From: Caenimonas sp. SL110
GTDB taxonomy: Bacteria > Pseudomonadota > Gammaproteobacteria > Burkholderiales > Burkholderiaceae_C
Length of the DNA: 64,000 nucleotides
Reading direction: 5' to 3'
Assembly: GCF_001044395.1 (NCBI RefSeq)
Contig: NZ_JANU01000061.1
Location: 1-64,000 of the forward strand
Within the stretch, counting starts at the first letter, position 1. Each line of letters opens with the position of its first letter. This document shows, piece by piece, positions 1 to 9,680 of this stretch. Below the pieces are notes generated by a model. It was not told where the DNA came from, did no database searches, and saw only the letters and a program-made list of their open reading frames with translations. The position numbers and the translations under genes are program-made.

Positions 1-261
1 GCCACCGGAGCCGCCAACCCCTGCGCTGGCGCCGCCGCCACCGGAGCCACCGCCCGAGCCGCCGCCGCCCACGCCGGAACCTCCACCGGAGCCCGAACCG
101 CCGCCGCTACCGCCGGCTGAAGCGCCAGCGCCCACGCCAGCCCCAGCGCCGCCACCGGCTCCAGCGCCGCCGCCAGCACCTTGTGCATATGTCAGGCCGA
201 TAGCCCCTGCGAGCGCGAGCGCAAGAAGAGTCGGGGCGAATTTGTTGAGTCGCTTGGTCAT
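1..261 (-). CDS. Gly/Ala/Ser-rich secreted protein, 3' end outside window
   Basis: The reading frame runs from an ATG at 261 off the left edge. An AAGGA ribosome site lies about 7 bases upstream of the start. The first ~24 residues are a classic signal peptide: a basic start (MTKRLNK), a hydrophobic core rich in Ala and Leu, and a probable cleavage after TYA. From residue ~26 the visible part is almost only Gly, Ala and Ser, with a few Val, in runs such as GGGAGAGGG and SGGGSG. This is low complexity with no recognisable domain. It could be an exported structural or surface protein or a poorly conserved periplasmic protein. The C-terminus, which might carry a domain or anchor, is not visible, so no function is assigned. 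Confidence 0.6.
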   Translation of the reverse strand, partial: MTKRLNKFAPTLLALALAGAIGLTYAQGAGGGAGAGGGAGAGVGAGASAGGSGGGSGSGGGSGVGGGGSGGGSGGGGASAGVGGSGG

Positions 262-329
262 GGTTACATCCTTGTTTGTGAAATCTGGGTTACCCGTCTC
301 CGGGGTCGTGTTTCATGATGTGACCATGT

Positions 330-360
330 GTGTGCGCCCCGGGTCGGTGCGGGCGCACAC
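330..360. repeat. Perfect 10-bp inverted repeat (hairpin) between two minus-strand genes
   Basis: GTGTGCGCCC at 330-339 pairs perfectly with GGGCGCACAC at 351-360 around an 11-base loop. It lies between the end of the XRE regulator gene (465) and the start of the Gly-rich protein gene (261), both on the minus strand. There is no T tract after the stem on the minus strand, so a canonical intrinsic terminator is not supported; a short TTTT follows on the plus strand. It could be a rho-dependent boundary, a 5' leader hairpin or an operator. Confidence 0.5.
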
Positions 361-464
361 GTTTTGTGAGCCAACTCCGACTCAGCCGTTTTGGGCTGCA
401 CCGCGCACGGATGGGTCGCGAACGAGCGATCAACCTCGCCTGCTTTATCTGTGAGCGACGCCCA

Positions 465-1307
465 TCACCCTTGCGGCATCAACTCGGAAAGTGCTTTCGA
501 TGTCGCCGCATCGGCGGGGAAGAATGTCTCCAGTGCCAGCTCCTGCAATGTGATGTCTGCAGGTGTACCGAACACGGTCGTCGTGCTGATGAAATTCAGC
601 ACACCGCCCGCACGGCTACGAAACTGAAAAGGCATCGCCACCCCCAGATGCTCGCCTTCGATGTGAATGTCCTGCACACCCCCCGGCAAGGGCAATGCGC
701 GCAGTTCTTCCAGCAGCGCAGCCAGCGCCATGTCGCCAGTCGCCTGCACCTGCTGGCGCAGCCGCTCGAAGATGTGGTTTCGCCATTGCACGATGTTCAC
801 GATGCGCGGTGCGAGTCCCTTGGGATGCAGGCTCAGGCGCAACACGTTGATCTGCCCCTGGAGCAGTGACGGGTCCGCGCCTTCCAGCAAGTGAGGCACC
901 ACGCTGTTGGCTGCGAGCAGGTTCCAGTGCCGGTCCACTGCGAGTGCGGGATAGGGCTCGTGGCTCTTGAGGATCAGGTCAACCGCCTGCCTTGCTGAGG
1001 CGAGCGCCGGATCGTCCAGCGGGCGCTCGCGGTACATGGGTGCGTATCCCGCCGCCACCAGCAGCGCATTGCGTTCGCGCAGCGGCACATCGAGTCGCTC
1101 GGCAAGCCGCAGCACCATCTCGCGGCTGGGCACCGAGCGGCCCGTCTCGACAAAGCTCAGGTGACGCGTGGAGATCTCTGCTTCATGTGCGAGATCGAGC
1201 TGGCTCAGGCGCCGGTGCTGGCGCCAGTGCTTCAGGTGCTCGCCGAAGGGCCGGGGGGCGGACCGCTGTGCGGATGCGAACGGGGCAAGGGGTGGCGAAG
1301 TGTTCAT
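465..1307 (-). CDS. XRE-family regulator with MmyB-like ligand-binding domain
   Basis: This 280-residue protein has an N-terminal helix-turn-helix of the XRE type (about residues 21-75, with [20 protein letters not shown] and the following [18 protein letters not shown]). A C-terminal region of about 170 residues resembles the MmyB-like transcription-regulator ligand-binding domain ([24 protein letters not shown] start, ending with [15 protein letters not shown]). Family members are one-component regulators, often next to the gene they control. Here the gene is divergent from serC, with about 80 bases between the two starts, but nothing ties it to serine synthesis. The ATG at 1307 gives an N-terminal extension of about 20 residues before the HTH, usual for the family. 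The ligand is unknown. Confidence 0.85.
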   Translation of the reverse strand: MNTSPPLAPFASAQRSAPRPFGEHLKHWRQHRRLSQLDLAHEAEISTRHLSFVETGRSVPSREMVLRLAERLDVPLRERNALLVAAGYAPMYRERPLDDPALASARQAVDLILKSHEPYPALAVDRHWNLLAANSVVPHLLEGADPSLLQGQINVLRLSLHPKGLAPRIVNIVQWRNHIFERLRQQVQATGDMALAALLEELRALPLPGGVQDIHIEGEHLGVAMPFQFRSRAGGVLNFISTTTVFGTPADITLQELALETFFPADAATSKALSELMPQG

Positions 1308-1388
1308 GACGCCATCCTAGAGAGGTCCTTGCGCTTCTTGTATGCTGGCGCACACACAGCCTTGCAAGAGAAAGCCCCGAAAGCCCCT

Positions 1389-2462
1389 ATGACCCGCGTC
1401 TTCAATTTCAGCCCCGGACCCGCCACCCTTCCCGAACCCGTGCTGCGCCAGGCAGCTGCCGAAATGCTCGACTGGAACGGCTCGGGCATGTCGGTGATGG
1501 AGATGAGCCACCGCGGCAAGGAATTCATCTCGATCTACGACGAAGCGCAGGCGCTGGTGCGCGAACTGCTCGGCGTGCCGGCCAACTACAAGGTGCTTTT
1601 CATGCAGGGCGGCGCCATCGGCGAAAACGCGATCGTGCCGATGAACCTGCTCGGCAAATCCGGCAAGGCCGATTACGTCGTTACCGGCGACTGGTCGAAG
1701 AAGTCGCTGAAAGAAGCCAGGCTGTACGGCACGATCAACACGGCGGCAACCGGCCCCGGCACATCGGTGCCCAGGCAATCCGAGTGGAAGCTCGATCCGC
1801 AAGCGTCTTACGTGCACATCTGCTCGAACGAAACCATTGGCGGGGTCGAGTTCCACTGGACACCCGACACCGGCGGCGTGCCGCTCGTCGCGGACATGTC
1901 GTCCAACATCATGTCGCGGCCGATGGACGTCAGCAAATACGGCCTGATCTACGCCGGTGCGCAAAAGAACATGGGGCCTTCGGGCCTGACCATCGTGATC
2001 GTTCGCGACGACCTGCTCGGGCATGCGCTGCCCATCACGCCGTCGGCTTTCAACTACCAGTTGCAGGCAGACAACGATTCGATGTTCAACACGCCGCCGA
2101 CCTACGCGATCTACATCGCCGGCCTGGTGCTCAAGCACATCAAGGCGCTCGGCGGGCTCACTGCGATGGAAGCGCACAACAAGGCCAAGGCCGCGGTGCT
2201 CTACGACTTTCTAGACGAGAGCGCGTTCTATACCAACCCGGTGGCCAGGGAGGACCGGTCGCTGATGAATGTGCCGTTCTGGCTCAAGGACCCCTCGCTC
2301 GACGACGCCTTCCTCAAGGGCGCGCAGGCCAGGGGAATGATCCAGCTCAAGGGCCATCGTTCGGTGGGCGGCATGCGCGCCTCCATCTACAACGCGATGC
2401 CGATCGAAGGCGTCCGGGCACTCGTGCAGTACATGAAAGAGTTCGAGGCACAACATGCCTGA
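1389..2462 (+). CDS. serC: Phosphoserine aminotransferase
   Basis: SerC converts 3-phosphohydroxypyruvate and glutamate to phosphoserine and 2-oxoglutarate in serine synthesis; it also acts in pyridoxal phosphate synthesis in many bacteria. The protein begins with the family signature ([18 protein letters not shown]) and has the PLP-lysine segment [12 protein letters not shown] and a C-terminal [16 protein letters not shown]. The ATG at 1389 gives 357 residues, the normal length. The frame stays open for another 76 codons upstream, but that stretch overlaps the divergent regulator gene and has no family similarity. The 3' end overlaps serA by 8 bases, so the two are almost certainly co-transcribed and translationally coupled. 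Confidence 0.96.
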   Translation: MTRVFNFSPGPATLPEPVLRQAAAEMLDWNGSGMSVMEMSHRGKEFISIYDEAQALVRELLGVPANYKVLFMQGGAIGENAIVPMNLLGKSGKADYVVTGDWSKKSLKEARLYGTINTAATGPGTSVPRQSEWKLDPQASYVHICSNETIGGVEFHWTPDTGGVPLVADMSSNIMSRPMDVSKYGLIYAGAQKNMGPSGLTIVIVRDDLLGHALPITPSAFNYQLQADNDSMFNTPPTYAIYIAGLVLKHIKALGGLTAMEAHNKAKAAVLYDFLDESAFYTNPVAREDRSLMNVPFWLKDPSLDDAFLKGAQARGMIQLKGHRSVGGMRASIYNAMPIEGVRALVQYMKEFEAQHA

Positions 2463-3660
2463 GCGGCCCGGCATGGCGGCCGCCCGTTTCAAGGTGCTGG
2501 TCCTGAACCAGATCGCTGCGAACGGGCTCGCGCGCCTGCCGGGCGATAGCTATTCGGTCGGCAAGGATGTGGCCGATCCTGATGCAGTGCTGGTGCGGTC
2601 TGCCGACATGCACGCGCTGCAGATTGCCACTAGCGTGCAGGCGATTGGCCGCTGCGGTGCGGGCACCAACAATATCCCCGTCAAGGCGATGAGCGCGCGC
2701 GGCGTGCCGGTGTTCAACGCACCCGGCGCCAATGCCAACGCGGTGAAAGAGCTGGTGCTGGCGGCGATGTTCATGGCTGCGCGCAACCTCGTGCCTGCAC
2801 AGCGCTTCGTCGCATCGCTCGATCCTGCATCTGCGGACCTCGACAAGATCGTGGAAGACGGCAAGAAAAACTTCGCAGGCTTCGAGATTGCCGGGCAGAC
2901 GCTGGGCATCGTGGGCCTGGGAAAGATCGGCTGCCTGGTTGCCGACGCAGCGATCAAGCTGGGCATGAACGTGCTGGGCTACGACCCCGAGATCACGGTC
3001 GATGCGGCCTGGAGTCTTCCTGCGCAGGTGAAGAAGGCAGCAAGCGTTGCCGAGGTGCTGCGAAACGCCAACTTCATCTCGCTGCATGTGCCGCTGGTCG
3101 ATGCCACGCGTGACCTGGTCAATGCGCAAAACCTGTCGCTGGTGAAGCCGGGCACGGTGCTGCTGAATTTCTCGCGTGAAGGCGTCGTGAATGACGCGGC
3201 CGTGATCGCTGCGCTCGATGCAAGGCAGCTGGGCTGGTACATGTGCGATTTTCCGGGTGGCGCCATCCTGCATCACGACCGCATCGTCGCGCTGCCGCAC
3301 CTGGGTGCCTCGACCCGCGAGGCCGAAGAGAACTGCGCGATCATGGTTGCTGATCAGCTGCGTGACTATCTGGAAAACGGCAACATCGTCAATGCCGTGA
3401 ACTTCCCGAACGTGAGCATGGAGCGTGAGTCGCGATATCGCGTGGCGATCGCCAATGCCAACGTGCCCAACATGCTCGGGCAGATCTCCACTGCGATGGC
3501 CCATGCGGGCCTGAACATCCACACCATGGTCAACAAGTCGCGGGGTGACATGGCCTACACGCTGGTGGATGTGGACAGCGCCGTTGGCGAGGGCGTGTTG
3601 TCGGCGCTCAGGACCATAGAAGGCGTGCTCGCTGTCCGTTACCTGCCGCAAGCGCCCTGA
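2455..3660 (+). CDS. serA: D-3-phosphoglycerate dehydrogenase with C-terminal ACT domain
   Basis: This enzyme oxidises 3-phosphoglycerate to 3-phosphohydroxypyruvate with NAD, the step before SerC. The 401-residue protein has the D-2-hydroxyacid dehydrogenase fold: RCGAGTNNI, the nucleotide loop GIVGLGKIG, the substrate/catalytic Arg in NFSREG (near residue 241) and the catalytic His in LPHLGAST (near 282). The stretch that is DxFxxEP in Escherichia coli SerA reads CDFPGG here, so the usual acidic residue is not obvious. The final ~75 residues look like an ACT domain ([22 protein letters not shown]), which in relatives senses serine. It overlaps serC by 8 bases; the order serC-serA is the reverse of the pathway. 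Confidence 0.94.
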   Translation: MPERPGMAAARFKVLVLNQIAANGLARLPGDSYSVGKDVADPDAVLVRSADMHALQIATSVQAIGRCGAGTNNIPVKAMSARGVPVFNAPGANANAVKELVLAAMFMAARNLVPAQRFVASLDPASADLDKIVEDGKKNFAGFEIAGQTLGIVGLGKIGCLVADAAIKLGMNVLGYDPEITVDAAWSLPAQVKKAASVAEVLRNANFISLHVPLVDATRDLVNAQNLSLVKPGTVLLNFSREGVVNDAAVIAALDARQLGWYMCDFPGGAILHHDRIVALPHLGASTREAEENCAIMVADQLRDYLENGNIVNAVNFPNVSMERESRYRVAIANANVPNMLGQISTAMAHAGLNIHTMVNKSRGDMAYTLVDVDSAVGEGVLSALRTIEGVLAVRYLPQAP

Positions 3661-3698
3661 ACACAAAGGCAACCGCATCGACCCCGCGGACACTGCTG

Positions 3699-3718
3699 TC
3701 GCTGCACAATGGCAGCGA
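3699..3718 (+). repeat. 7-bp hairpin in the leader upstream of aconitase
   Basis: TCGCTGC at 3699-3705 pairs with GCAGCGA at 3712-3718 around a 6-base loop, ending 21 bases before the aconitase start codon. No T tract follows, so it is not a clear serA terminator. A leader hairpin or operator is possible. Evidence is the symmetry only. Confidence 0.35.
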
Positions 3719-3739
3719 GAGTAATTAACCGGGGTCCAC

Positions 3740-6601
3740 ATGTCGCACGCGTTCGCCAATACGCTTAAAACCTTCAAGACCGCTTCCGGTAAATCCGGGC
3801 GTTTCTTCTCGCTACCGGCGCTGGCCCGGGAGTTTCCCAAGGTCAGCCGTCTCCCGGTGTGCATGCGCATCGTGCTGGAGTCGGTGCTTCGCAACTGCGA
3901 CGGCAACAAGGTCCATGCGGACCATGTGCGCCAGGTTGCCAACTGGTTTCCCAATGCCGACCGCACCGATGAGATTCCGTTCGTCGTGGCGCGTGTGGTG
4001 CTGCAGGATTTCACCGGTGTGCCGCTCCTGGCCGACCTCGCGGCGATGCGCAGCGTTGCGGCCCGCCTGGGCCTGAAGGCCGGCGCGATCGAGCCGCTGG
4101 TGCCGGTCGACCTGGTGGTGGACCACTCCATCATGGTGGATCACTACGGCAAGAAGAACTCCATCGACCTGAACATGAAGCTCGAATTCCAGCGCAACCG
4201 TGAGCGCTATGAGTTCATGAAATGGGGCATGCAGGCCTTCGACACCTTCGGCGTGGTGCCTCCGGGTTTCGGCATCGTGCACCAGGTCAATCTGGAGTAC
4301 CTCGCACGCGGCGTCTTCAAGGGCGCTGATGGCACCTACTACCCCGACACACTCGTGGGCACAGACAGCCACACGACCATGATCAACGGCATTGGCGTCG
4401 TCGGCTGGGGTGTTGGCGGTATCGAGGCCGAAGCGGCCATGCTGGGCCAGCCGGTCTACATGCTGACGCCGGACGTGGTGGGCTTTGAACTCACTGGCCG
4501 CTTGCGTGAAGGCTGTACGGCCACGGACCTGGTGCTCACCGTCACCGAAATCCTGCGCAAGGAAAAAGTCGTCGGCAAGTTTGTCGAGTTCTTCGGCCCC
4601 GGCACCCGCACACTCGCTTTGCCCGACCGCGCGACCATTGCCAACATGGCCCCGGAATACGGCGCGACGATGGGGTTCTTTCCTGTGGATGAGCGCACGA
4701 TCGAGTACTTCCGTGGCACGGGCCGAACCACCGATGAGATCGAAGCGTTCGAAGCCTACTTCCGCGCGCAAGGCATGTTTGGCGTGCCGATGGCGGGCGA
4801 CATCGAATACTCGCAAATCGTCAAGCTCGACCTGGGCCAGGTCACACCCAGTCTTGCAGGCCCCAAGCGCCCGCAGGATCGCATCGAGCTGGGCAAGGTC
4901 GCCAGCCAGTTTGCGACGCTGTTCTCACGGCCGTCGTCCGAGAACGGATTCAACCTGCCCGCCGATGTGCTGCTGACGCGGCATCTGGTGCGCCAAAGCG
5001 GCGAGACGCCCGATGCGAAGCTGCCTTCCAATCCACCGACACCGCCAGCGGCGCCGCGCTCGGTGATGGAGATGGAGGGCAACAAGCCCACTTTGGCCTC
5101 GGCCCACTCCGAAGCGCCGCCGCCAAGCGTCAAGGTGGAGGACATCACGATCGGCAATGGCGATGTGCTCATCGCGGCCATCACCAGCTGCACCAATACA
5201 TCCAATCCGGGTGTGATGCTGGCGGCAGGGTTGCTGGCGAAGAAGGCCGTGGAAGCGGGGCTTCGCGTCCAGCCTCACGTCAAGACATCGCTCGCGCCCG
5301 GCTCGCGCATCGTCACCGAGTACCTCACCGAAACCGGCCTCTTGCCTTACCTTGAAAAGCTGGGTTTCGCGCTCGCAGGCTACGGTTGCACCACCTGCAT
5401 CGGCAACGCGGGCGACCTGACGCCGGAGATCAACGAAGCCATCAGCAAGAGCGACCTGGTGTGCGCCGCCGTGCTGTCGGGCAACCGCAATTTCGAGGCG
5501 CGCATCCATCCCAACCTGAAGGCGAACTTTCTCGCGAGTCCGCCGCTGGTGGTCGCCTACGCGATTGCCGGGACCGTGCTGCGTGACCTGATGACAGAGC
5601 CGGTGGGCAAGGGGCACAAGGGACGTGACGTGTTCCTGGGCGACATCTGGCCCACCAGCGACGAGATTCATGCGCTGATGGGCACCGCGATGAAGGGCAA
5701 GGCGTTTCGCGAGAACTACGCCAAGGTCAAGACCGAACCCGGCGCGCTCTGGAAAAAGATTCGCGGCGTGACCGGCGAGGCGTACTCGTGGCCTGCCAGC
5801 ACCTACATCGCCGAACCGCCGTTCTTCCAGGACTTCCGCATGGAGCCACCATCGGACACGGCGGCCGAGCCGGTGATGGGGGCGCGGATCATGGCGCTGT
5901 TCGGCGACTCGATCACCACCGACCACATCTCGCCGGCCGGCTCCATCAAGGAGAGTTCACCCGCTGGCAAATGGCTGCTTGCCCACGGCGTGGGCAAGGC
6001 TGACTTCAACAGCTACGGCGCAAGGCGCGGCAATCACGAGGTGATGATGCGCGGCACGTTTGCCAACGTGCGCATCAAGAACCTGATGATTCCGCAATTG
6101 CCTGACGGATCGCGCGAGGAGGGCGGCGTCACCTTGTTTCGGGATGCAGATGGCAGCGAGGAAAAGATGTTCATCTACGACGCCGCGATGAAGTACCAGG
6201 CGCAGGGCAGGCCGACGGTCGTTTTCGCGGGCGAGGAATACGGCACCGGGTCGTCGCGCGACTGGGCTGCCAAGGGCACGCAACTGCTGGGCATCAAGGC
6301 CGTGATTGCGCGCAGTTTCGAGCGCATTCACCGCAGCAACCTGGTGGGCATGGGCGTCTTGCCGCTGCAGTTTTTGGGCAGCGACACCTGGCAATCGCTC
6401 TGGCTGGACGGCAGCGAAACGGTGGACGTGATTCCTGCGCCGGACCTGAAGCCGCAAAGCATTGCCCGGGTGGTCATTCACCGCCGCGACGGCACGATCA
6501 AGGAGATCTCGTGCCGCCTGCGGATCGACACGCCTATCGAGGTGGATTACTACCGCCATGGCGGCATCCTGCCGTTTGTGTTGAGGCAGTTGCTGGCCTA
6601 G
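3740..6601 (+). CDS. acnA: Aconitate hydratase (AcnA/IRP1 type)
   Basis: Aconitase isomerises citrate to isocitrate in the citric acid cycle using a [4Fe-4S] cluster. At 953 residues this is the AcnA/IRP type. The three cluster cysteines are visible: Cys484 in [10 protein letters not shown], and Cys550 and Cys553 in GYGCTTCIG. The swivelling C-terminal domain carries [18 protein letters not shown] and [15 protein letters not shown]. Compared with E. coli AcnA (about 890 residues) there is extra Pro-rich sequence of some 35-50 residues just before the cluster domain (about 415-465, rich in P, S and A). This is likely a surface linker. The gene is 79 bases downstream of serA on the same strand, probably with its own promoter. 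Confidence 0.95.
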   Translation: MSHAFANTLKTFKTASGKSGRFFSLPALAREFPKVSRLPVCMRIVLESVLRNCDGNKVHADHVRQVANWFPNADRTDEIPFVVARVVLQDFTGVPLLADLAAMRSVAARLGLKAGAIEPLVPVDLVVDHSIMVDHYGKKNSIDLNMKLEFQRNRERYEFMKWGMQAFDTFGVVPPGFGIVHQVNLEYLARGVFKGADGTYYPDTLVGTDSHTTMINGIGVVGWGVGGIEAEAAMLGQPVYMLTPDVVGFELTGRLREGCTATDLVLTVTEILRKEKVVGKFVEFFGPGTRTLALPDRATIANMAPEYGATMGFFPVDERTIEYFRGTGRTTDEIEAFEAYFRAQGMFGVPMAGDIEYSQIVKLDLGQVTPSLAGPKRPQDRIELGKVASQFATLFSRPSSENGFNLPADVLLTRHLVRQSGETPDAKLPSNPPTPPAAPRSVMEMEGNKPTLASAHSEAPPPSVKVEDITIGNGDVLIAAITSCTNTSNPGVMLAAGLLAKKAVEAGLRVQPHVKTSLAPGSRIVTEYLTETGLLPYLEKLGFALAGYGCTTCIGNAGDLTPEINEAISKSDLVCAAVLSGNRNFEARIHPNLKANFLASPPLVVAYAIAGTVLRDLMTEPVGKGHKGRDVFLGDIWPTSDEIHALMGTAMKGKAFRENYAKVKTEPGALWKKIRGVTGEAYSWPASTYIAEPPFFQDFRMEPPSDTAAEPVMGARIMALFGDSITTDHISPAGSIKESSPAGKWLLAHGVGKADFNSYGARRGNHEVMMRGTFANVRIKNLMIPQLPDGSREEGGVTLFRDADGSEEKMFIYDAAMKYQAQGRPTVVFAGEEYGTGSSRDWAAKGTQLLGIKAVIARSFERIHRSNLVGMGVLPLQFLGSDTWQSLWLDGSETVDVIPAPDLKPQSIARVVIHRRDGTIKEISCRLRIDTPIEVDYYRHGGILPFVLRQLLA

Positions 6602-6613
6602 TGGACTGCGGCT

Positions 6614-7540
6614 TCAACTGGTAACTGCCTGTTCCTGCGCATCCTTGACCAGCGCCGCCAACTGCTTGATCGCGTGCAAAGCCAGCGGCGAATGGCTGCG
6701 TCCGTTCAACGCGACAACCCCGAGGTCGGTATAGGCGGGGGGGAAGTCGGCAATCGTGAGGCGCTTGATCGCCCCAGACGCAAGCTCGTCCACCAGGATG
6801 TCGTTCGAGGCCACCATGACGGTGTCGGTGGACATGACGACGCGGCGCACCAGGTGCGTGTCGTCGCATTCCAGGGCGACACGCAGTTGTCCATCGGCGG
6901 GCACGCCCAGGGCTTTCTGCAGGGCGCTGCGGACCTGGCGGGGCAGGCGGCCCGTTGCCAGGCCGAAGGACTCGATGTCGCGCATCTTCAGCCTGGGTTT
7001 TGCCAGCAGCGGGTGGCCGGCGCGAACATAAAAGCCTGCGCGTTGCCCGCCCAGGGCCGTGATGTCGAAGGTCCCGTCGCGTGGCACGTCGCGCGTTTCG
7101 CCCACGAAAAAATCCAGCTCCTCGCGTCGCACGCAATCGATCAGGACAGGCGGATTGTTCACCTGGACCTGCACTTCGGCCTCGGGGTAACGAAGGCGAA
7201 TCCCGGTCAGCATGGCGGGCAGCAGCGACGCCGCCACAAAGGGGCCCGCGCCGATGCACACCGCGCCGATCATGCCGCTGCGAAACAGTTCGATATCGCG
7301 TTCGAGTGACCGGCTTTCGTGCAGGATGCGGCGCGCCCGATCGACCACGAATGCGCCCGACGGCGTGCACTTGACCTCGGTGCCGCCGCCACGCCCGAAG
7401 AGCTTCATTTCGAGTTCGGCCTCGGCGGCCTGGATGCTGCGGCTGAATGCCGGCTGGCTCAGATGCACTCGCTCGGCGGCTCGGACGAAGCTGCCCTGGT
7501 CGGCAAGGGCCACGATGTGCTGGAGGCGTTTGATATCCAT
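6614..7540 (-). CDS. LysR-family transcriptional regulator
   Basis: The 308-residue protein has a typical LysR N-terminal winged helix-turn-helix (residues ~1-60: QHIVALADQGSFVRAAERVH, then LSQPAFSRSIQ and LEMKLFGR) and a C-terminal periplasmic-binding-like effector domain (about 90-300). It is convergent with aconitase and divergent from the first of two BLUF-like genes, with a 124-base intergenic region containing a T-N11-A palindrome. LysR proteins usually control the divergent gene, so the BLUF-like pair or the downstream flavin monooxygenase are the likely targets. The effector ligand cannot be read from the sequence. Confidence 0.93.
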   Translation of the reverse strand: MDIKRLQHIVALADQGSFVRAAERVHLSQPAFSRSIQAAEAELEMKLFGRGGGTEVKCTPSGAFVVDRARRILHESRSLERDIELFRSGMIGAVCIGAGPFVAASLLPAMLTGIRLRYPEAEVQVQVNNPPVLIDCVRREELDFFVGETRDVPRDGTFDITALGGQRAGFYVRAGHPLLAKPRLKMRDIESFGLATGRLPRQVRSALQKALGVPADGQLRVALECDDTHLVRRVVMSTDTVMVASNDILVDELASGAIKRLTIADFPPAYTDLGVVALNGRSHSPLALHAIKQLAALVKDAQEQAVTS

Positions 7541-7589
7541 GACCGGCTTTTAGGGTAGTTGCAGGAAACGCATGGACTTTATACAAAAA

Positions 7590-7604
7590 ATGCAATTGAC
7601 GCAT
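7590..7604. promoter_or_regulatory. Candidate LysR box (ATGC-N7-GCAT)
   Basis: ATGCAATTGACGCAT is a dyad with 4-base arms that fits the T-N11-A pattern of LysR sites. It lies 50 bases upstream of the lysR start and 61 bases upstream of the divergent BLUF-like gene. A further CGCAT occurs at 7569-7573, 31 bases (about three helical turns) from the CGCAT at 7600-7604, as expected for paired recognition and activation sites. The assignment rests on position and symmetry only. Confidence 0.45.
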
Positions 7605-7664
7605 TTACTTGAAACATAAACAATCTTGCTCTGAATAGTTCAGTTCGTTTTTATTTAAGGCCCC

Positions 7665-8642
7665 ATGACGACCGACCGCAATCACGCAGCCGCTTTCGCC
7701 AGCCATGAGGCTCATGTTCACCGGGTGATGATTGCCAGCGTGACGCATGTGGCCGGTTCGGCCGTCGATGAGTTGCTGGCACTGCGGCCCTGGCTGGTGA
7801 AGTTCAATGGAGCGCGTGGACTGCGCTCGGCCATCCTGCACGCCGGCGGCTGGTTCGTGCAGTGGCACGAAGGCAGCGCTGAGGCGGTCGAGCAAGGCAT
7901 CGCCCGGGCCGCAGCCCTCACCGGGCATCGCCACTCGCGCATCGTGCACCGCAGCGTCGGTGCCCCGGTGCTGTTGGAGACGCTGAACATCGCGGCCCTG
8001 AGCAACGGCGACAAGGCCACGACGATGGCGCGGCGCATCTACCGCATCGAGCGCGAGGAACTGCTCGGCCATGCGATGGAGCCCCTGGAAATCTGGCGCT
8101 CGCTGATGGCCCCCTGTCGCAAGGACGAAAGCAGTCCCCTTGCGCCTTCGTCTCGTCGTCATGTCCTGGCGGTCACTTCCGGGGCCAACGAGTCGACCGA
8201 CCTCGTGCGCTCGCTCGCCCTGCGCTACGGCGTGCCCGTGAGCTACCAGCGCTTTGCAGCGGGCGACCGGCGCGCGGCCGATGCGGGCGCGGCCTTCACG
8301 GATCTCCCCGGCCCGGACGCGGGCACGCGGGTGCACTCGCTGTCGCGCGGAGCCCTGCTCAACACGATGTGCCGGCTGTCCTTTCCGCACATGCAGTCGC
8401 TGGTGCTGCTGCTGGGCGAGCGGCCCGGCGCCGCAGCGTCGCTTGCCGATGGCGTGGTCGAAATGCTGCGGGTCACCCGCCTGCGTCCATCGGTGCGGTT
8501 GATCGTCAAGTGCCGCCACACATCGCGCGTCGCGCAGGAGGCGCTAGCACGCCTGCCGGGGCTGGCGATCGATGTCCTTCCCGGAATGGGGGCGGCAGCC
8601 AACGCGTCGGTTTTCGCGCAACAATGCATCGGACGTTATTGA
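7665..8642 (+). CDS. BLUF-domain-derived protein A with unassigned C-terminal domain
   Basis: Residues ~18-115 resemble a BLUF flavin photosensor domain: RVMIASVTH, then FNGARG, then ILHAGGWFVQWHEGS and a GHRHSRIVHRS-like end. Measured against AppA, the flavin-contacting Asn (Asn48 here) and Gln (Gln66) can be aligned, but the essential photochemical Tyr is replaced by a hydrophobic residue near Ile23. Classical BLUF photochemistry is therefore unlikely. The C-terminal ~170 residues (RRHVLAVTSGANESTDLVRS onward) contain alternating hydrophobic strands and helices and are not recognised. The gene directly precedes a paralogue with the same layout and is divergent from a LysR regulator. The ATG at 7665 follows a short AT-rich promoter region. 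Confidence 0.65.
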   Translation: MTTDRNHAAAFASHEAHVHRVMIASVTHVAGSAVDELLALRPWLVKFNGARGLRSAILHAGGWFVQWHEGSAEAVEQGIARAAALTGHRHSRIVHRSVGAPVLLETLNIAALSNGDKATTMARRIYRIEREELLGHAMEPLEIWRSLMAPCRKDESSPLAPSSRRHVLAVTSGANESTDLVRSLALRYGVPVSYQRFAAGDRRAADAGAAFTDLPGPDAGTRVHSLSRGALLNTMCRLSFPHMQSLVLLLGERPGAAASLADGVVEMLRVTRLRPSVRLIVKCRHTSRVAQEALARLPGLAIDVLPGMGAAANASVFAQQCIGRY

Positions 8643-8660
8643 CTCCCCCATCGACCTTTG

Positions 8661-9632
8661 GTGCCTGATATTGAATCTCCTGCTCCTGCGGAACCTGCCG
8701 CGGCAGTCGTGCGCCTGGTCCTGGCGAGCGAGTCGCGCATAGCGGGCTCGGTGATGGAGGAGCTCTTCGCCGTGCGGGCGCGTTTTCTGGCGGCCCAGGA
8801 TTCGAAGGATGTGCATGCCGCCGTGCTGCACTCCAGCGGCTGGTTCGTGATCTGGATCGAGGGCCCAGAGCAGGGCGTGGAGGCCGTGATGCGCCGTTCC
8901 ATGCGCGATCCGCGCCATGCCCAGCAGCGAATCATTCATCGCAGCCGTGGCCGCCGCAACCTGACCGACCGGCTCACGCTGGCGACGACCCATGGCGCAG
9001 ACCGGCCGGTTGACTTTGCGCTGCGTATCCGCGCGGTCGAACTCGCCGCGCCGCAGCTGTCCGCCACCGAAATCTGGGAGCGGCTGAGTGCACCCTGGAC
9101 GCTGGGCGCCGCCGATGCTTCGGTCGAGGGTGCATTCGGTGCCATCGCCCTGATGGGTTCGGACGAAAACAGCTCGATCGAGGTGCTGCGGCGTCTGGCC
9201 GACCGTTTTTCGAGCCGGGTGGTGTATCAGCGGTTTGCCAGCGACAAACCCAACAGCCGCGATGTGGGCGCCGCGTATGTGGACATCGCCATGATGGGCG
9301 GCCTGTCGACGCGGGTGCTCGCGCTGTCGCGCAAGGCGCTGGCGTACCGGATGGTGCGGGAGTCGCTGGCCCGCGTGCAAAGCGTGGTGCTGATGCTGGG
9401 CTCGCGTCCGGCCCCTGCGGTCGAGATGGCCAGCAGCGTGGTCGTGCTGGCCAACGCGGGCATGCCGCTGCGCTCGGTTCAGCTCGTCGCCGACGATTCG
9501 GTGGCTGTGGCGAGCGTCTGTGAGTACCTGCGCACAGGCTTGCGGCAACCGGTGCCGGTCGAAGCGGTCTCGATGCCGCAGCCCTTTCTGGTCGATTTCA
9601 TCGCCGAAGTCGCGAGCCGGCACCAGGCCTGA
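8661..9632 (+). CDS. BLUF-domain-derived protein B (paralogue of the preceding gene)
   Basis: This is a second copy of the same architecture, starting 18 bases after the first. The BLUF-like region has RLVLASESR, then AAVLHSSGWFVIWIEGP and RDPRHAQQRIIHRSRGRR. All three classical flavin contacts look lost: Tyr is Leu, the Gln in the WFVxWxEG segment is Ile, and the Asn position is Gln. The C-terminal half (IALMGSDENSSIEVLRRLAD, then VVYQRFASDKPNSRDVGAAY) matches that of the neighbour (YQRFAAGDRRAADAGAAF). GTG at 8661 was chosen; a TTG one codon earlier is equally possible and no strong ribosome site helps. Function is unknown; a light-independent regulatory role is one possibility. Confidence 0.6.
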   Translation: MPDIESPAPAEPAAAVVRLVLASESRIAGSVMEELFAVRARFLAAQDSKDVHAAVLHSSGWFVIWIEGPEQGVEAVMRRSMRDPRHAQQRIIHRSRGRRNLTDRLTLATTHGADRPVDFALRIRAVELAAPQLSATEIWERLSAPWTLGAADASVEGAFGAIALMGSDENSSIEVLRRLADRFSSRVVYQRFASDKPNSRDVGAAYVDIAMMGGLSTRVLALSRKALAYRMVRESLARVQSVVLMLGSRPAPAVEMASSVVVLANAGMPLRSVQLVADDSVAVASVCEYLRTGLRQPVPVEAVSMPQPFLVDFIAEVASRHQA

Positions 9633-9680
9633 CCGACTTGCCCGTTCGGGCACGAGCCCGGCGGGGCACAATCGGCCGCG

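Noticed and set aside
7665..9632. Annotating the two BLUF-like proteins as blue-light receptors
   Set aside because: The essential Tyr is replaced in both and the Gln in the second, so light sensing by the known mechanism is not supported.
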